From contig CAZEPJ010000027.1 of the NCBI GenBank assembly GCA_964514105.1, positions 1-53,325 on the forward strand: DNA of 53,325 nucleotides, in the 5' to 3' direction. Positions 8,526-16,946 of this stretch are shown here, piece after piece. The DNA comes from CAZEPJ01 sp964514105. GTDB lineage: Bacteria; Desulfobacterota; Desulfocorpusculales; Desulfocorpusculum. Made by a program: the position numbers and the translations under genes. The first letter of the stretch is position 1; the number at the start of each line of letters is the position of its first letter. The notes under the pieces were generated by a model. That model was not told where the DNA came from. It saw nothing but the letters and a program-made list of their open reading frames with translations, and did not search any database.

Positions 8526-8755
8526 AGGGCGCCCATTCGACCTCTTCGCTTAGTTTTTGTAAACAAAATCGGGATATTAATCGATGAATGGGGCGGTTCC
8601 GTTCCCGGGCAAAGGGGAGAGGCGTTTGCCGAAATATTCGGCTGTCGTCCGACCAAGATGCCCAATTACGTCATAAGTATTTGATTATTAATGATATTAT
8701 TCAATGCCGAGGAATGCGGCCATATGCCGAAAAATCCAGCCAATGGCCCATGGAC
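8526..8755. other. AT-rich intergenic region upstream of the GcvH-like gene
   Basis: The 312 bases between the archaemetzincin stop and the GcvH-like start contain no credible gene. Around 8550-8740 the composition drops sharply in GC, with runs such as TTGATTATTAATGATATTATT. With the sigma-54-type site just downstream, this is a plausible place for an upstream activator site and IHF bending. No clear palindromic activator site was recognised. Confidence 0.4.
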
Positions 8756-9292
8756 CTAGGGGCGGCATCTCTCCAGATGCCATTGGAGGAGCTCCCGGCA
8801 CGTGGGGCAGTAGTCGGGTCCCTTCTGGTCCGTGCTCTCCACATCGGTCGAGGAGTGCATCACGCAGAGCGGGCGTCGACAGTGGATCAGACCCAAGGTG
8901 TGGCCCAGTTCGTGCACGGCCGTCTTCTCCACCCGCTGCAGGAGGCGCTCCCCGTCGCTGGGCTCCTCGTAGAACTCAGGGCGAAGCCGATGGGTGGACA
9001 CCACCGCCCCTGTGCCGCCCACCTGTGCCAGCCCGAAAACGAACTTGAGGATAGGGACGAAGAGGTCCACCTGGGTCACGCCCAGCAGTCGAACTCCTTC
9101 GGCAGGCCCTGCGCGGACGAGATGCTCCAGGATGCCCTTGGAGTCGTACTGCCCGCGGGCCTCGCTGTACGCGTATTGCGGCCTGTCCAACGGGGGGCCG
9201 ACGCTGCACGGCAGACCGCATCGACCCGGGATCTGTCCGGCGAGATGCTCCAGGATGGGGCGTTCCATGAATCCGATGGGGCGGAGGACCAC
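8756..9292 (-). CDS. Archaemetzincin-family zinc metallopeptidase
   Basis: 178 residues. The signature of archaemetzincins is complete: HELGHTLGLIHC supplies three histidines and the catalytic glutamate. It is followed by C-x4-C-x-M (CRRPLCVM) and, about 17 residues later, a CPTC pair that binds a second zinc. There is no signal peptide, so it is cytoplasmic. The start is uncertain: GTG at 9292 gives VLRPIGFMERPILEHL, which matches the usual N-terminal strand, but no good ribosome site is seen. It begins only 15 bases after the response-regulator stop, which suggests translational coupling in a kinase-regulator-protease operon. The substrate is unknown. Confidence 0.88.
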   Translation of the reverse strand: MVLRPIGFMERPILEHLAGQIPGRCGLPCSVGPPLDRPQYAYSEARGQYDSKGILEHLVRAGPAEGVRLLGVTQVDLFVPILKFVFGLAQVGGTGAVVSTHRLRPEFYEEPSDGERLLQRVEKTAVHELGHTLGLIHCRRPLCVMHSSTDVESTDQKGPDYCPTCRELLQWHLERCRP

Positions 9293-9307
9293 GCGGAGGA
9301 TGGGGCG

Positions 9308-10660
9308 TTACCCCCTTTGCACAATGCCATATTTCTTCATTTTATTGTAAAGGGTCTGCCGATCGATTTCCAGGACCCGGGCCGCCTGGCGGATGTTCCA
9401 CCCGACCTCCTCCAGGATCTTCTCGATGTGCATCTTCTCCAGGAGCTTGAGGGATCTGGGATAGTCCGCGGGGGCGGCGTGCTGCCGGGGGAACGGCAGG
9501 TCCTCGGGAGCGATCTCCCTGCCCTTGCCGATGACCAGGGCCCTCTCGATGACGTTCTCCAGTTCCCGGACGTTTCCAGGCCAGTCGTACCCCGTCAGCA
9601 GCCTCAGGGCCGACGGGGCCACCTTGACCGGCTCCCGGTTCATGGCCAGGCTGTGCTTGCGGATGAAGGCCTCCGCCAGCAAGGGGATGTCCTCGCGTCG
9701 GTCCCGGAGCGGGGGCACGGGGATGGTGATGACGTTCAGGCGGTAGTAGAGATCCTCCCGGAAGCGCCCTTCCTGGATGGCCGCCCTCAGGTCCCGGTTG
9801 GTCGCGGCGAGGATGCGCACGTCCACCCGCACAGATTCCTGCCCTCCCAGGCGGTGAAACTCCCGGGTCTGGAGGACCCGCAGGAGATCCACCTGGGTCT
9901 TGAGGCTGACCTCCCCCACCTCGTCCAGGAAGAGCGTGCCCGTGTGGGCCAGTTCGAAGCGGCCCCGCCTGGTGTGGGCCGCCCCGGTGAACGCCCCCTT
10001 CTCGTATCCGAACAGCTCGCTCTCCAGGATGGAATCCGGCAACGCCCCGCAGCTCACGGCCACGAAGGGCATGTAGCATCGAGGCCCGTTGGCATGGATG
10101 GCCTGGGCGATCAATTCCTTGCCCGTTCCGCTCTCGCCCGTGATCAGGACCGTGGTGTCGGTGGGGGCCACCTTGGTGATGAGGTCGAAGACCTCCTGCA
10201 TGGGCCGGCTCCGGCCGATGATCTCGTCGAACCCCGCCCGCTCTTCCAGACGCTGGCGCAGAAGGAGATTCTCCAGGACCAGCTCGCGGTGGGAGAGGAT
10301 GCGCTTGATCTCCACCTCCACCTCGTCGGGATCGAACGGTTTGAGGAGGTAGTCGAAGGCCCCTTCCTTCATGGCCTGCACCGCGGTCTCGATGGTCCCG
10401 TAGGCCGTCATCATGAGGACCTCGGCCTCGCTCTTGACCTCCCCGCCTTTGAGCCGCCGGAGCGTCTCCAGGCCGTCCATGCCGGGCATCTTAAGGTCCA
10501 ACAGGATGATGTCCCATTCCCGGGCCCTCGCCTGGGCGATGGCCTCCTCCCCTCCCGCCGCAACGCCGACTTCATAGCCGTCCTCGGTGAGCCAGTCCTT
10601 GAGGCTCTCCCTCATGGGCGCCTCGTCGTCCACCACGAGAATGCGGGCTGTCTTGGCCAT
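9308..10660 (-). CDS. NtrC-family sigma-54-dependent response regulator
   Basis: 450 residues. The receiver domain occupies roughly 1-120, with Asp55 (IILLDLKMPG) as phosphoacceptor. The central AAA+ domain has Walker A GESGTGKE and the sigma-54 contact loop GAFTGA. The C-terminal Fis-type helix-turn-helix ends in IRQAARVLEIDRQTLYNKMK. The start MAKTARILVVDDE at 10660 is the natural family start, although the frame is open further upstream. It lies 74 bases after the histidine kinase and 15 bases before the archaemetzincin. The nearest sigma-54-type promoter found drives the GcvH-like gene, making that gene the best candidate target. Regulation of the Wood-Ljungdahl genes themselves is possible but not shown. 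Confidence 0.95.
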   Translation of the reverse strand: MAKTARILVVDDEAPMRESLKDWLTEDGYEVGVAAGGEEAIAQARAREWDIILLDLKMPGMDGLETLRRLKGGEVKSEAEVLMMTAYGTIETAVQAMKEGAFDYLLKPFDPDEVEVEIKRILSHRELVLENLLLRQRLEERAGFDEIIGRSRPMQEVFDLITKVAPTDTTVLITGESGTGKELIAQAIHANGPRCYMPFVAVSCGALPDSILESELFGYEKGAFTGAAHTRRGRFELAHTGTLFLDEVGEVSLKTQVDLLRVLQTREFHRLGGQESVRVDVRILAATNRDLRAAIQEGRFREDLYYRLNVITIPVPPLRDRREDIPLLAEAFIRKHSLAMNREPVKVAPSALRLLTGYDWPGNVRELENVIERALVIGKGREIAPEDLPFPRQHAAPADYPRSLKLLEKMHIEKILEEVGWNIRQAARVLEIDRQTLYNKMKKYGIVQRG

Positions 10661-10734
10661 GGTCCGCTGCCTCCGGCTTCCCAAAGGCGGCGGCGGGCCC
10701 TGAGGGACGGGCGCCGCCGCATCCGTCCTCCTCC

Positions 10735-12384
10735 CTACGTTTCCGCCGGAAGGTGGATCTCGAAGGTGCTCCCCCGACCCTCCCGGCTCCTCACCTCGAC
10801 GGTCCCCCCATGCTTGGTGACGATCCCGTACACCACGGAGAGCCCCAGACCCACCCCGGCGGCCTCGGCCTTGGTCGTGAAGAACGGCTCGAATATGCTC
10901 TCGAGGTTCTTTTCCGGGATGCCGCACCCCGTGTCGGAGACGGCAACCGCGACGAAGCCGTCCCGCGGAGCCCGCCTGGCGCTGATGGTCAGCACGCCCC
11001 CCTTGCCCATGGCCTCGATGGCATTGATCAGGAGGTTGAGCAGGGCCTGCTGAATCTGCCGGAAATCGCACCGTATCCTGGGGAGATGAGGGTCCAGATC
11101 CAGCGCCAGCTTCATCTCCTTCATCTGAAGGTCGTGGGCCACGAGGGTCACGGTGCGCTGGATGATCTCCCCAGCCTCGTGCCCCTCCATGGTCACCTTG
11201 GAGTGGCGGGCAAAGGCCAGGAGGTTCTTGACGATCTCGCCGCAGCGCGCCGTCTCCGAGGCCATGGTGGTCAAGTACCGGGTGATGTCCGGCGCCCGCT
11301 GGGGCGTGAGCTGATCGCTGTCCGCCAGCTTGCGGATGAGCTTGATGTACGTCAGGACCACGGAGAGGGGGTTGTTGATCTCGTGGGCGATGGTGGCGGC
11401 CAGCTTTCCCAGGGAGGCGAGCTTCTCCGTTCGGATGACCTGCTCCTGCGCCTGGGTCAACTCTTCGTAGGCGCGCCGGAGGCTGTGGTAGAGGTTGGCG
11501 TTCTCGATGGCCACCCCGATCTGGTTCCCGATGGCCGTGAGGAACTCCACGAAATCGGGCGAGAAGCGGTACTCGTAGTGGCTGGAGACGCACAGGACCC
11601 CAACGGGCCGCTCCTTGGAGAAAAGGGGGATATACACCGAGGACTTGAGGCCCTCGGCCACGATGGACTCCACGTACGGGTCATCGGCCCGAAGGTAGTT
11701 GTCCACGACCTTGGTCTGGCGGGTCAGGATGGTCTGACCCAGCAGGCCGTCGCCCACCTGGCGAATCCGGAACTCCGTGCGGTTGATGAAGTTACCCGAG
11801 ACACCCTTGTGTGCGGCCAGCCTCAGGCACTGCTGCTCCTCGTCGAGCATGTACACGCGGACGCTGGCGGCCTCCAGGATGTAGAGGATCTGGTCGATGG
11901 TCCGGGCCAGGACCTCGTCGAGATTCAGGCTGCTGCTCAGGGCCGTGGACACGGAGTGGAGGGTGGCGAGGCGGGTATTCTGCCTGTGGATCTCCTCCTG
12001 GGCCTGTTTCTGGGAGGAGATGTCTCGAACCAGGATGAGGTACCCTGCGGCCTCCCCGCCTGCGGCGCCCACGGCGCCGGCGGTGAGCAGGCAGTCGAGG
12101 ACCCGCCCTGCTGTCCCCAGCAGGCGGGTCTCCAACTCCTTCACGGGCCCCTCGCGACCAAGGCGATGCCGGAACCGATCCCACTCGCCCCGCCGCTCGA
12201 ACAGCTGGGCCATGCGCCGCCGCAAGGGGGCGCCGCCCGGTCCTGAACAGCCGAAGATGCGCTCGGCCGCGGGGTTCATCTCCTGGATCCTCCCCTGGGG
12301 GTCCGCCAGGATCACGGCGTCGCGGGACCAATGGAACAGGGCCCGGCAGGAGCTCTCGAGCAGATCGCTTACCGTGGACGGCAT
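10735..12384 (-). CDS. Cytoplasmic PAS-GAF sensor histidine kinase
   Basis: 549 residues. The order is: a PAS domain near 10-115 (VILADPQGRIQEMNPAAERIFG), a GAF domain near 150-295, then a HisKA segment with the phosphorylated His334 in IAHEINNPLSVV. The HATPase_c domain has the N-box (LLNLLINAIEA), G1 (VSDTGCGIP) and G2 (GVGLGLSVV) motifs. No membrane segments are visible, so it senses an intracellular signal, possibly through the GAF pocket. Two ATGs are possible. The one at 12384 is preferred because a GAGGGG ribosome site is 9 bases upstream, whereas it abuts the ATG at 12393. It is the cognate partner of the downstream NtrC-type regulator. Confidence 0.93.
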   Translation of the reverse strand: MPSTVSDLLESSCRALFHWSRDAVILADPQGRIQEMNPAAERIFGCSGPGGAPLRRRMAQLFERRGEWDRFRHRLGREGPVKELETRLLGTAGRVLDCLLTAGAVGAAGGEAAGYLILVRDISSQKQAQEEIHRQNTRLATLHSVSTALSSSLNLDEVLARTIDQILYILEAASVRVYMLDEEQQCLRLAAHKGVSGNFINRTEFRIRQVGDGLLGQTILTRQTKVVDNYLRADDPYVESIVAEGLKSSVYIPLFSKERPVGVLCVSSHYEYRFSPDFVEFLTAIGNQIGVAIENANLYHSLRRAYEELTQAQEQVIRTEKLASLGKLAATIAHEINNPLSVVLTYIKLIRKLADSDQLTPQRAPDITRYLTTMASETARCGEIVKNLLAFARHSKVTMEGHEAGEIIQRTVTLVAHDLQMKEMKLALDLDPHLPRIRCDFRQIQQALLNLLINAIEAMGKGGVLTISARRAPRDGFVAVAVSDTGCGIPEKNLESIFEPFFTTKAEAAGVGLGLSVVYGIVTKHGGTVEVRSREGRGSTFEIHLPAET

Positions 12385-12510
12385 GGTGTGCATCCCCTCG
12401 CATCCCGGCAGGCAGCGAACCGGTCGGATCGGATGCGCCCATTATATCGGTTTTGCCATCTGCGCGCAGGGGCAACCGCCCCGTGCCGCAGACCCTTGTC
12501 CGGGGGACGG

Positions 12511-12546
12511 AAAAGCCCCCCTGGGGAGTAGACCCCAGGAGGGCTT
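12511..12546 (-). terminator. Terminator after the HdrC/HdrB-like selenoprotein gene
   Basis: A long stem (AAAGCCC and CCTGGGG arms pairing with CCCCAGG and GGGCTTT, about 14 pairs with one bulge) closes a short loop. On the minus strand it ends in GGCTTTT. It lies 38 bases past the stop at 12585 and before the kinase gene. The A/T ends on both sides could let it act in both directions. Confidence 0.75.
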
Positions 12547-12584
12547 TCGCTGGCCGGTCAGACGTGCAGGCCCCCCCGATCCCG

Positions 12585-13805
12585 TCACTCCAGGATCAGG
12601 GCGTTGGCCAAGAGGGTCCACAGGTGCACGGGTTCGAACTCCCACTCCGACTTGTACTCCCGGGCAAGGTTTCCGATTCCGTCGTAACAGTTCACGCAGG
12701 GCGTGCAGACGCGCGCCGCGCCGCTTCGCTTGATCTGCTCCACCTTGGTCTTGCCGTAGTAAGTGCGGGCCCGGGCGAACCCGTTGATCAGCGCACCGCC
12801 TCCCCCGCTGCAGCAGATATTGTTCTCCCGGTTGGGGTCCGGCTCCACGAAGTTCTTCACCACCCGCTTGAGCACGTAGCGCGCATCGTCGGCAATGCCC
12901 GGGAAGTTGTCGATGGCCGCCTTGCGCACCACGTTGCACGGGTCGTGGAGCGTCGTCAGGGCGTCCCCGTTTCGCTCGGGGTCCACCTTGAGACGTCCCT
13001 CCTTGAGCCACTTGGCGTAAAGGTTGACCACGCTCACGACCTGGAAATTATGCTCGATCTTGAACCGTCGGTACCCGACCTGGGTACCCCAGAGGCCGTG
13101 GCCTCATTCGGTGTAGGCCATGGTGCGACAGCCCAACTCCTCCACCCGTTTTGCCTGCTCGCGCAGCGTATACTCCCACGTATCGAAGTCGCCAGTGAAC
13201 AGGGCGTAGTTGGTCCCCTCCCACCACTTGGATGAGATGGTCCAGTCTGCCTTGGCTGTGTGAAAGATCTTGTAGATGGACTGGAGGTCCATGGGGTAAT
13301 ACTGGGGCTGCTTGGAGTTGATGGTGCAGAAGTATTCGGCCCCTTCCTTGTCGATGGGAAGCTCGAAATCCGGGATTTCGGCCTGAAGCTCGTCGGCCAT
13401 CCACTGGAAGGTCTCCACGGCGTCCTCCACCGTGAGGCGCATGTTGTTCATCATCTCTCGGTGGTTGTTGGCGGTCTTCTGGATCTCGCCGGGGGTCTCG
13501 TCTCGTGGCACCTTGCTGCGGGCGTTGGTGATGATCTGACCGAAGTTGATCCCCATGGGACACGCCCAGGTGCAGCGCTGGCAGTTGGTGCAGTTCCAGA
13601 TCCAGTTGGACTTGATCACCTCTTCCTCGAGGCCGTAATGGAGCATGCGGATGACCTTCCTGGGGTCCAGGCCTTCCCAGTCGGCCACGGCGCATCCGCT
13701 GGCGCATGCCCCGCAGGTCAGGCACTGGTCCATCTTGCTCAGCGGGGCAACCAGCTCCTTGAAGGGTGTCTTGGATTTCTTCTTCTCCACCACGATCTTT
13801 CCCAC
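12585..13805 (-). CDS. HdrC/HdrB-like Fe-S oxidoreductase, probable selenoprotein (UGA at codon 234)
   Basis: A 406-residue frame with one in-frame UGA at 13104-13106. The N-terminal third is HdrC-like, with two [4Fe-4S] motifs (CLTCGACASGC and CTNCQRCTWACP). After the UGA the same frame continues GHGLWGTQVGYRRF and then an HdrB/HdrD-type CCG domain (HDPCNVVRKA, ICCSGGGGAL, VCTPCVNC, ending HLWTLL). Family members normally read T-E-C-G-H here; this one reads T-E-UGA-G-H, so the stop replaces a conserved CCG-domain cysteine. A candidate SECIS hairpin follows. The start is GTG 13805 with GGGGAGG upstream. Selenocysteine forms of Fe-S oxidoreductases of this type have been reported in Deltaproteobacteria. 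Likely role: the disulfide- or thiol-active half of an Hdr complex, working with the HdrA/MvhD proteins. The electron acceptor is unknown. Confidence 0.87.
13079..13093 (-). promoter_or_regulatory. Candidate bacterial SECIS hairpin in the HdrC/HdrB-like gene
   Basis: In the mRNA, CUGGG pairs with CCCAG around a three-base loop GUA, with a further U-G pair below. The loop starts 17 nucleotides after the UGA and begins with G. This satisfies the published bacterial SECIS distance and loop-G rules, though the loop is at the minimum size. Function is inferred. Confidence 0.6.
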
Positions 13806-13893
13806 GACCCATCCTCCCCATAAACGGGGACGCCGCTGCGCGCCCCTCTGGGCCGGACCGCCACATGCCGGCCGCAACATTCCCGATTCTTCG

Positions 13894-13927
13894 CCTATAG
13901 TTTATACCGACCCCTGCACCTGGACAA
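13894..13927 (-). promoter_or_regulatory. Possible promoter upstream of the HdrC/HdrB-like gene
   Basis: In an AT-richer patch between the DRTGG gene and this gene, the minus strand has TTGTCC (13927-13922) followed by TATAAA (13906-13901) and TATAGG (13899-13894). The spacing to TATAAA is 15, shorter than ideal. The gene may also be read from the acs operon. Confidence 0.3.
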
Positions 13928-13931
13928 CCCA

Positions 13932-14315
13932 TCACTCATGGAGATTGTCCGCAACGGCCCTGTCCACCTTCACCCTCGATCCTAAGACCCCGCAGCCGTA
14001 GAGCCGCCCGCAGGTCTCGTACAGGATGCAGGGCGTGGTCAGAAGGGGGATACCGCTGGCCCGGGCCAGGGCCACCGCCTCGGGCTGGGGCCGCTTGCCT
14101 CGAACGAACAGGACGGCGGATATGTCCACCATCTCCGCCGTTCGGATCACCTGGGAGTTGGTCAATCCCGTCAGCAGGATCGATCCCTCGGTGGCGAAGG
14201 CCAGCACATCGCTCATGAGGTCGGCGGCGAAGGCCCTCTGGACGTCCAGATCGAGCTTGTCGTCCCCCAAGATCACCTCGGCCTCCACCACCCGCATCAG
14301 GTCTCGCAGCTTCAT
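13932..14315 (-). CDS. DRTGG-domain protein associated with the acs cluster
   Basis: 127 residues, starting MKLRDLMRVVEAEV at 14315; the longer frame upstream is discarded because it runs into acsE. It resembles stand-alone DRTGG domains, which are often encoded beside Fe-hydrogenase or acetyl-CoA pathway genes and are thought to bind a nucleotide or act as regulators. Visible features are the early AEVILGDDKLDLDVQRAFAADLMSD region shortened to its core (the domain strand ending in AADLMSDVL), SILLTGLTN, and a C-terminal TTPCILYETCGRLY. It follows acsE after 70 bases and is probably the last gene of the folD-acs unit. There is no known enzymatic role. Confidence 0.75.
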   Translation of the reverse strand: MKLRDLMRVVEAEVILGDDKLDLDVQRAFAADLMSDVLAFATEGSILLTGLTNSQVIRTAEMVDISAVLFVRGKRPQPEAVALARASGIPLLTTPCILYETCGRLYGCGVLGSRVKVDRAVADNLHE

Positions 14316-14385
14316 TCTCTTCTCACCCGCCGCCCGTTGCACCCAAGAGAGGTTCTTCCCACCAATGCAGCCTCCCGGCGACGAG

Positions 14386-15285
14386 TCAAAGTTCCAGCCA
14401 GGAATCGGAATACAGGGTGTGACCCAGCAGGACCCGAACCGTCTTGACGTAATCCTGCTCCTCCTTGCTGAGGGAGGCCATCTCCACGGTCTCCCCATCC
14501 ACCACCCGGTTGATCAGGGCCGCAATCTCCGGTCGCTCCCCCCGGGCGAAGGCCGCCAGGTCCTTGTCGAAGGCGTCCACGATGGCGGTGGTCATGCCGT
14601 ACCTCTCGATGATCACCATGAAGGTCTGGTTCAGGATGGGCCTCAGGTGGTCCGGCGCGCCGTTGGAGCAGTTGGACAGCCCGCACGTGGACTGCACGCC
14701 CGGGGCCAGCACCTCCGCCAGCTCCTGGAGCTGCCTCATGAACTCGATGCACTCTAGGAGTTGGGCCTGCTGCACATTGACCGGCGTGATGATGGGGTCC
14801 ACGTAGATGTCCTGGGGGGGGACGCCGGCCTCCACGGCCCGCGACAGGATGTCGGTGCACAGGAGGCTGCGTTCCGAGGCGTCCCGGGGCAGTCCCTCAG
14901 GTCCCCACAGCAGCGCCACCATGCCCGCATCGTACTGGACCGCCATGGGGATCTGGGCCGTCATCCGCTCCTCGCGACACATGATGGAATTGATCACAGC
15001 CTTTCCCTTCTTGGGCTTGTACGCCTTGAGGCCCGCCTCCATGGCCACGATGTTGGTCGTGTCCAGATAAAGAGGCGTATCGACCACCTCCTGGACCGTC
15101 CTCACCATCCAGTCCATCAGCTCGTCCCCGCCCTTGCGGGCGGGCCCCAGGTTGATGTCGATGAAGTCCACCCCGGCCTCGGCCTCGACCAGGGCCATCT
15201 CCTGGATGGGCTTGGGGTCCCGGTTCTTCATGGCCTCGCCGATGCGCTTGACCATCACGTTGAGGTTCTCGCCGATCCGCAGCAT
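14386..15285 (-). CDS. acsE: Methyl-THF:corrinoid iron-sulfur protein methyltransferase
   Basis: 299 residues, a pterin-binding TIM barrel. AcsE moves the methyl group from 5-methyl-THF to the cobalt of the corrinoid iron-sulfur protein (AcsCD). The start at 15285 (MLRIGENLNVM) has an AGGAGGAGGG ribosome site. Family segments seen include DFIDINLGPA, PLYLDTTN, INSIMC, VDPIITPVN and STCGLSNCSNGAP, which form the pterin pocket. Length agrees with the family (about 262-300). It lies 193 bases after acsC in the same direction. Confidence 0.95.
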   Translation of the reverse strand: MLRIGENLNVMVKRIGEAMKNRDPKPIQEMALVEAEAGVDFIDINLGPARKGGDELMDWMVRTVQEVVDTPLYLDTTNIVAMEAGLKAYKPKKGKAVINSIMCREERMTAQIPMAVQYDAGMVALLWGPEGLPRDASERSLLCTDILSRAVEAGVPPQDIYVDPIITPVNVQQAQLLECIEFMRQLQELAEVLAPGVQSTCGLSNCSNGAPDHLRPILNQTFMVIIERYGMTTAIVDAFDKDLAAFARGERPEIAALINRVVDGETVEMASLSKEEQDYVKTVRVLLGHTLYSDSWLEL

Positions 15286-15478
15286 GAATGCCCTCCTCCT
15301 TGACGTTGAACGCCGTGTGTCCGCTCCCCGACCGTCCACACATCCCAACGCGTCGCGGTTCCCTCCGCCCTCGGTCCGTTGGCCTCTCCGGTTCGGCATC
15401 CTGCCCGACTCAAGGAGTAACGGGCAACCGACTGGCGGGCCTGGGCGCACCGAGCTGCCCACCCTCCATGGGGGCGCC

Positions 15479-16819
15479 TCACGCCTTGAAGTCCTTCAGG
15501 TAAGCCGGCAGCGCCGAAGCCTCCCGTGGGCCCACCATGACCCCCCAGTCCACCAGCTCTTCCTCCAGGTCACCGGAGATGGCGGCGGCATAGCCCGGGA
15601 TGATGACCTTCTTGTGCCTCACTCTATCGACCATCCCCGACTTCTTCATGAAGATGCCGATGGCATCGCCTGCGAACTTGCCCGCCGCCCAGGCCGTCAT
15701 GACCGACAGTCCCTCGGTGTCCACCACCAGGAGCCAGGTGGGGACGCGGCTGGCCTCGATCTCTCCGCTCACGATGAAGTATGTCAGCGAGAAGTTGCTG
15801 GTCACGCACAGCGGGGAGCTCTCATCCGGCCCGTTGATCTCGTAGATGCCCGCGGAGGTTGCCATGGGCCTCTGGGGATCGGTGTAGATGTTGAGCCGCT
15901 GGAGCAGAAGCGGGAAGAGGCTCTCGGCCTTGAGGTCATCGAGGACGATCAGGCCCGCGTACTTGGCCATGAGCATGGCGGCCGCCACCGTCTGCTCGGC
16001 CAACCCATCCCCCAGGGCATTGGCGAATCCGATGGTGGGGAACCCCAGGGCCCGGTTCTTGTCCAGCAGGGCGGCCCGGCGAATGGCCACCTGATCCAGG
16101 AAGGCGCCGGCCATGTCCCTGGCCCCGGAGTCAATGACCAGGTCCTTGAGGCCCGCCTCGGACAGCTCCGTGGTGAGCTCCAGGGTCTCCTCCAGGTCGA
16201 CGCCGCGCACGGCCAGGGGGCAGCCGGTTTCGGCCGCGATGGCGCACATCTTGTCCGCATTGGCGTTGGTGGCCGCGTAGAGAAGGGGCTTCTTGTCGGC
16301 CATGGCCTTGGCCACGGGCCCCATCACCGCGGGGTCCTCGCAGGCCAGCACCAGGGAGAAGTCCGTGCCGGCCGTCACCGCCTTGGCTGCGGCCTCGAAC
16401 TTGGCCGCATCCCCCGAGTCGCACGACAGGAACACCAGCTCGGGCTGCAGGGTGAGTCCGATGCGCTCCCACTTCTGGGCGGCCCAGTTCTTCACCTTCT
16501 CTTCCAGCTTGGGGTCGCCGTCGCTGACCTTGCCCGCGATGCCGCAGGGGTTGTAGAAGGTCTTCTCGTGGCGGAAGAGCACGGTCTCGCCGCCGATCTT
16601 GAGCGTCCGGCCCCCGGCCCCGATCACCACGGGGCGGATGGGAGGGGCCGACGCCTCCGAGAGCATCTCCTTGGCCTCATCGGAGACGTAGGGACAGGCC
16701 GACAGCTCGGCCTTGCCGGCCGCCAGGGCCATGGCAAAGGCCAGACAGGTGGGCACGCCGCACTCTCCGCAGTTGGTCTTGGGCAACAGCTTGTAAATCT
16801 GGATTCCGGTCAGGCCCAT
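15479..16819 (-). CDS. acsC: Corrinoid iron-sulfur protein, large (gamma) subunit
   Basis: 446 residues. The N-terminal [4Fe-4S] domain has Cys17, Cys20, Cys25 and Cys42 (TNCGECGVPTC and SACPYVS), as in other AcsC/CdhE proteins. The rest is a TIM barrel followed by the C-terminal B12-binding domain (TSNFSLTYFIVSGEIE, VPGYAAAISGDLEEE-like end). With AcsD it forms the CFeSP that carries the methyl group to acetyl-CoA synthase. Its cobalt must be reactivated by AcsV. A strong hairpin lies in the 127-base gap after acsB. Confidence 0.96.
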   Translation of the reverse strand: MGLTGIQIYKLLPKTNCGECGVPTCLAFAMALAAGKAELSACPYVSDEAKEMLSEASAPPIRPVVIGAGGRTLKIGGETVLFRHEKTFYNPCGIAGKVSDGDPKLEEKVKNWAAQKWERIGLTLQPELVFLSCDSGDAAKFEAAAKAVTAGTDFSLVLACEDPAVMGPVAKAMADKKPLLYAATNANADKMCAIAAETGCPLAVRGVDLEETLELTTELSEAGLKDLVIDSGARDMAGAFLDQVAIRRAALLDKNRALGFPTIGFANALGDGLAEQTVAAAMLMAKYAGLIVLDDLKAESLFPLLLQRLNIYTDPQRPMATSAGIYEINGPDESSPLCVTSNFSLTYFIVSGEIEASRVPTWLLVVDTEGLSVMTAWAAGKFAGDAIGIFMKKSGMVDRVRHKKVIIPGYAAAISGDLEEELVDWGVMVGPREASALPAYLKDFKA

Positions 16820-16908
16820 GGTTCACTCCTTCGTCAGGCTGGTTCAGGGCTTTCGCTTCCAGGAAACGGGGCCACGGCCCGGCCCCTTGCGCAACCGATC
16901 CGGGCAGA

Positions 16909-16938
16909 TCTCAGGGGCCCCCGGCGGGGCCCCTGAGA
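16909..16938 (-). other. Strong intercistronic hairpin between acsB and acsC
   Basis: A perfect 13-bp inverted repeat (16909-16921 with 16926-16938) closes a CGGC loop, all within 10 bases of the acsB stop. There is no T-tract on the minus strand. It is better seen as an mRNA-stability, processing or partial-termination element that could set the AcsB:AcsC ratio. It is symmetrical, so direction is not certain. Confidence 0.6.
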
Positions 16939-16946
16939 CAAGCCGC

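Noticed and set aside
9308..11593. 761-residue reading of the response regulator
   Set aside because: The extra part overlaps the kinase gene in a different frame; the receiver domain starts at 10660.
13104..13106. UGA as a true stop or as a sign of a genetic code with UGA read as an amino acid everywhere
   Set aside because: Many intact genes here end in UGA (for example mvhD itself, acsE and the DRTGG gene), while in-frame UGA occurs only at two conserved cysteine positions.
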